The notes under the pieces: generated by a model
Database searches by the model: none
What the model saw: the letters and a program-made list of their open reading frames with translations, nothing else
Told to the model about the DNA's origin: nothing
Assembly: GCA_020847395.1 (NCBI GenBank)
Contig: JADLCD010000091.1
Coordinates: forward strand, 38,322-102,321
Origin: Chitinophagaceae bacterium
GTDB taxonomy: Bacteria > Bacteroidota > Bacteroidia > Chitinophagales > Chitinophagaceae
DNA: 64,000 nucleotides
Reading direction: 5' to 3'
Part shown: positions 62,858 through 64,000 of the stretch, in pieces
How positions within the stretch are numbered: position 1 is the stretch's first letter
Layout of the letters: the number at the start of each line of letters is the position of its first letter
Program-made: the position numbers and the translations under genes

Positions 62858-63112
62858 ATGAAAACCAATCAGGTAGTAAAACAACAAATTCTGCAAATCG
62901 TAGATAACCAGTTAAAAAGTAAAGAGCCACCGGAAACGAAACAAACATACGATCGCTTACTGAAAAGTGGTATTACAGACAAGAATGCACGCATGTATAT
63001 AGGGCAATGTGTAGTTGTTGAAATATTCGATGTGCTGAAATACCAGCAACCGTTCAACAAAAAAAGATTTATTGAAAATTTGAATAAGCTGCCGGAGGAA
63101 CCGTTTGATTGA
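62858..63112 (+). CDS. Hypothetical 84-aa protein
   Basis: The ATG at 62858 gives 84 aa (MKTNQVVKQQILQIVDNQLKSKEPPETKQTYDRLLKSGITDKNARMYI...). It is helical and soluble, with no known domain recognised. It is divergent from the sugar dehydrogenase and convergent with the PIN gene. Similar small proteins are common in Chitinophagaceae as I recall, but this was not checked. Confidence 0.7.
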   Translation: MKTNQVVKQQILQIVDNQLKSKEPPETKQTYDRLLKSGITDKNARMYIGQCVVVEIFDVLKYQQPFNKKRFIENLNKLPEEPFD

Positions 63113-63152
63113 GCAGAAAGAGGAATCGATCCTTTCCCTCTCCCAAAGAAAA

Positions 63153-63695
63153 TTATAAAAAATCAATAGTTCGGCAGTTATACTCTTTCATTCCGTTAAC
63201 TGGTAGCTTTCCCCCGGCGTTTTTAACAGTTTGTATAAACCGGTCGCATTTGAACATATCAAAAACGCCCCGTCGTAATGCCTCGCATAAAAAGTCCATC
63301 GTTGTCAGGTAATCTATTTTATGTGTCAGGCAATAGCTTTTTATGTCTTTCAGGTTGCTGCTGGCTAATATATTTTTAGTATAACGCACTACAGCAAGAC
63401 AGGCGCTTTCTCCATCTCCTTTAAAAAGCATAGATTTTATCCACGCATATTCTTTTACGATAGCTTCATTGTCATCCGGAAAATTCATAAGCCTGATAAT
63501 TTTTTTGCTGAGCATAACGGACACTTCCATGCGCAATACATCAGAAGGCCATCGTTGCAATTCAGCGTGTACTTTATCGAGCATAAAAATTGGGTTATGG
63601 GGAAATATTTTATTGAATGACAACGCCTCCCCGGCTGTAACAAAATGGGAAACAACATCAGCGTCAATAAGAATTGACCTTTCAGAGCGCTCCAT
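63153..63695 (-). CDS. PIN-like domain protein (probable nuclease)
   Basis: This 180-aa protein has PIN-fold acidic motifs in order: ILIDADVVSHF (first Asp), MLDKVHAELQRW, KGDGESACLAVVRY (Glu/Asp) and DYLTTMDFLCEAL (last Asp). PIN proteins are RNA nucleases, often the toxin half of a pair. Its start overlaps the partial gene upstream by 14 bp, so the two are translationally coupled, as in toxin-antitoxin or ImmA-type modules. Confidence 0.75.
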   Translation of the reverse strand: MERSERSILIDADVVSHFVTAGEALSFNKIFPHNPIFMLDKVHAELQRWPSDVLRMEVSVMLSKKIIRLMNFPDDNEAIVKEYAWIKSMLFKGDGESACLAVVRYTKNILASSNLKDIKSYCLTHKIDYLTTMDFLCEALRRGVFDMFKCDRFIQTVKNAGGKLPVNGMKEYNCRTIDFL

Positions 63696-64000
63696 CCTTT
63701 ATTTCATTTAGGAGCCTGGTGTCTATTCCAAGATCAGTTAGTAGAGAATAGTAATGACTTTGTGAAATCTTTTCTTTGTCAAACAGTGTTTTTGCCAGGC
63801 TTCCATAGTTGCCTACTACTACATTATCGTTGCCCGGCTCATACAGCGTTGTTTGGTATCCATTTTCCAGGGCGCCTCTCTTTACATGAACGATGAATGA
63901 ATCATACTGTTCCGAAGTAATAAGTCCAAGCATTTTAAGCCGGTATAACAAGGCCCTTCTGCTTGAAGAGTAAAAATTTTCAATAAACAAAATGGTTTTA
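63682..64000 (-). CDS. C-terminal part of an ImmA/IrrE-like protein, cut by window edge
   Basis: The frame is open to the last base and continues beyond it; the apparent TTG start at 63990 is not real. The visible part (ENFYSSSRRALLYRLKMLGLITSEQYDSF) resembles the C-terminal region of HTH/ImmA-type (COG2856) metallopeptidases, which often ends in such a YRLK..GLI motif. It precedes and overlaps the PIN gene. The active site, if any, lies outside the window, so the family call is tentative. Confidence 0.5.
   Translation of the reverse strand, partial: KTILFIENFYSSSRRALLYRLKMLGLITSEQYDSFIVHVKRGALENGYQTTLYEPGNDNVVVGNYGSLAKTLFDKEKISQSHYYSLLTDLGIDTRLLNEIKDGAL

Noticed and set aside
1..64000. tRNA, rRNA or CRISPR array
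   Set aside because: No cloverleaf with T-arm consensus, no rRNA segment, and no regularly spaced direct repeats were seen by eye; a tRNAscan or CRISPR search would be needed to be certain.

Overview
The window looks like a chromosomal segment of an AT-rich member of the Bacteroidota, most likely Chitinophagaceae. Supporting signs are a type IX secretion (T9SS) sorting-domain protein, malate:quinone oxidoreductase, a carotenoid cyclase with a CruF-like (DUF422) protein, DUF2911 and GH3-family proteins, a TAnnTTTG-type promoter, and few Shine-Dalgarno sites. Family names come from reading the translations. No database search was run. I saw no tRNA, rRNA or CRISPR array.

Layout. 1-9340: a truncated Tricorn-like protease, a WYL regulator, an HtrA-like protease, a trans-sulfuration enzyme, a TIGR02757 protein, a decayed ParE-type toxin beside its antitoxin, and the 5' part of a DUF1016/YhcG nuclease gene. 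9341-22171: a 12.8-kb mobile element. It has 35-bp perfect terminal inverted repeats (about 48 bp with mismatches) and three overlapping tyrosine recombinases, as in recombinase-in-trio (RIT) elements. Its cargo is a two-component system and an RND efflux operon ending in a DUF1259 lipoprotein. The rest of the DUF1016 gene resumes in frame at 22172, so the insertion can be read to the base.

22446-26112: NRAMP-like transporter plus 5-oxoprolinase genes pxpA, pxpC and pxpB. 26373-31710: an ArsC/Spx-like protein, then a TetR-controlled EmrAB-TolC-type efflux operon whose promoter overlaps a 31-bp palindrome. 31977-39026: lycopene cyclase and a CruF-like gene, separated by about 5 kb. That block holds an AraC gene with an in-frame stop, two hydrolases, a CMD-family protein and a cupin. 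39159-40800: two clear terminators and two unusual stem-loop regions. 40842-49465: mqo, an MBL hydrolase, an NTF2-like protein, a T9SS cargo protein, an S41 peptidase, thiL, a frameshifted REP-associated transposase flanked by REP-like repeats, and an inositol monophosphatase. 49545-64000: glycosyltransferase, response regulator, GH3, LysE, mtgA, fabH, two DUF2911 proteins, ACP phosphodiesterase, a JmjC/cupin-8 protein, KorB, a PQQ-dependent sugar dehydrogenase, and a PIN-domain gene coupled to a partial gene at the window edge.

The main discovery candidate is the 12.8-kb element. It is a RIT-type transposition module carrying a self-contained, apparently self-regulated efflux system. Two matching direct-repeat boxes, one before the response regulator and one before the efflux operon, suggest that the element's own regulator drives its cargo. 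One recombinase has an internally duplicated N-terminal module, and the left end carries extra core-like sequence that the right end lacks.
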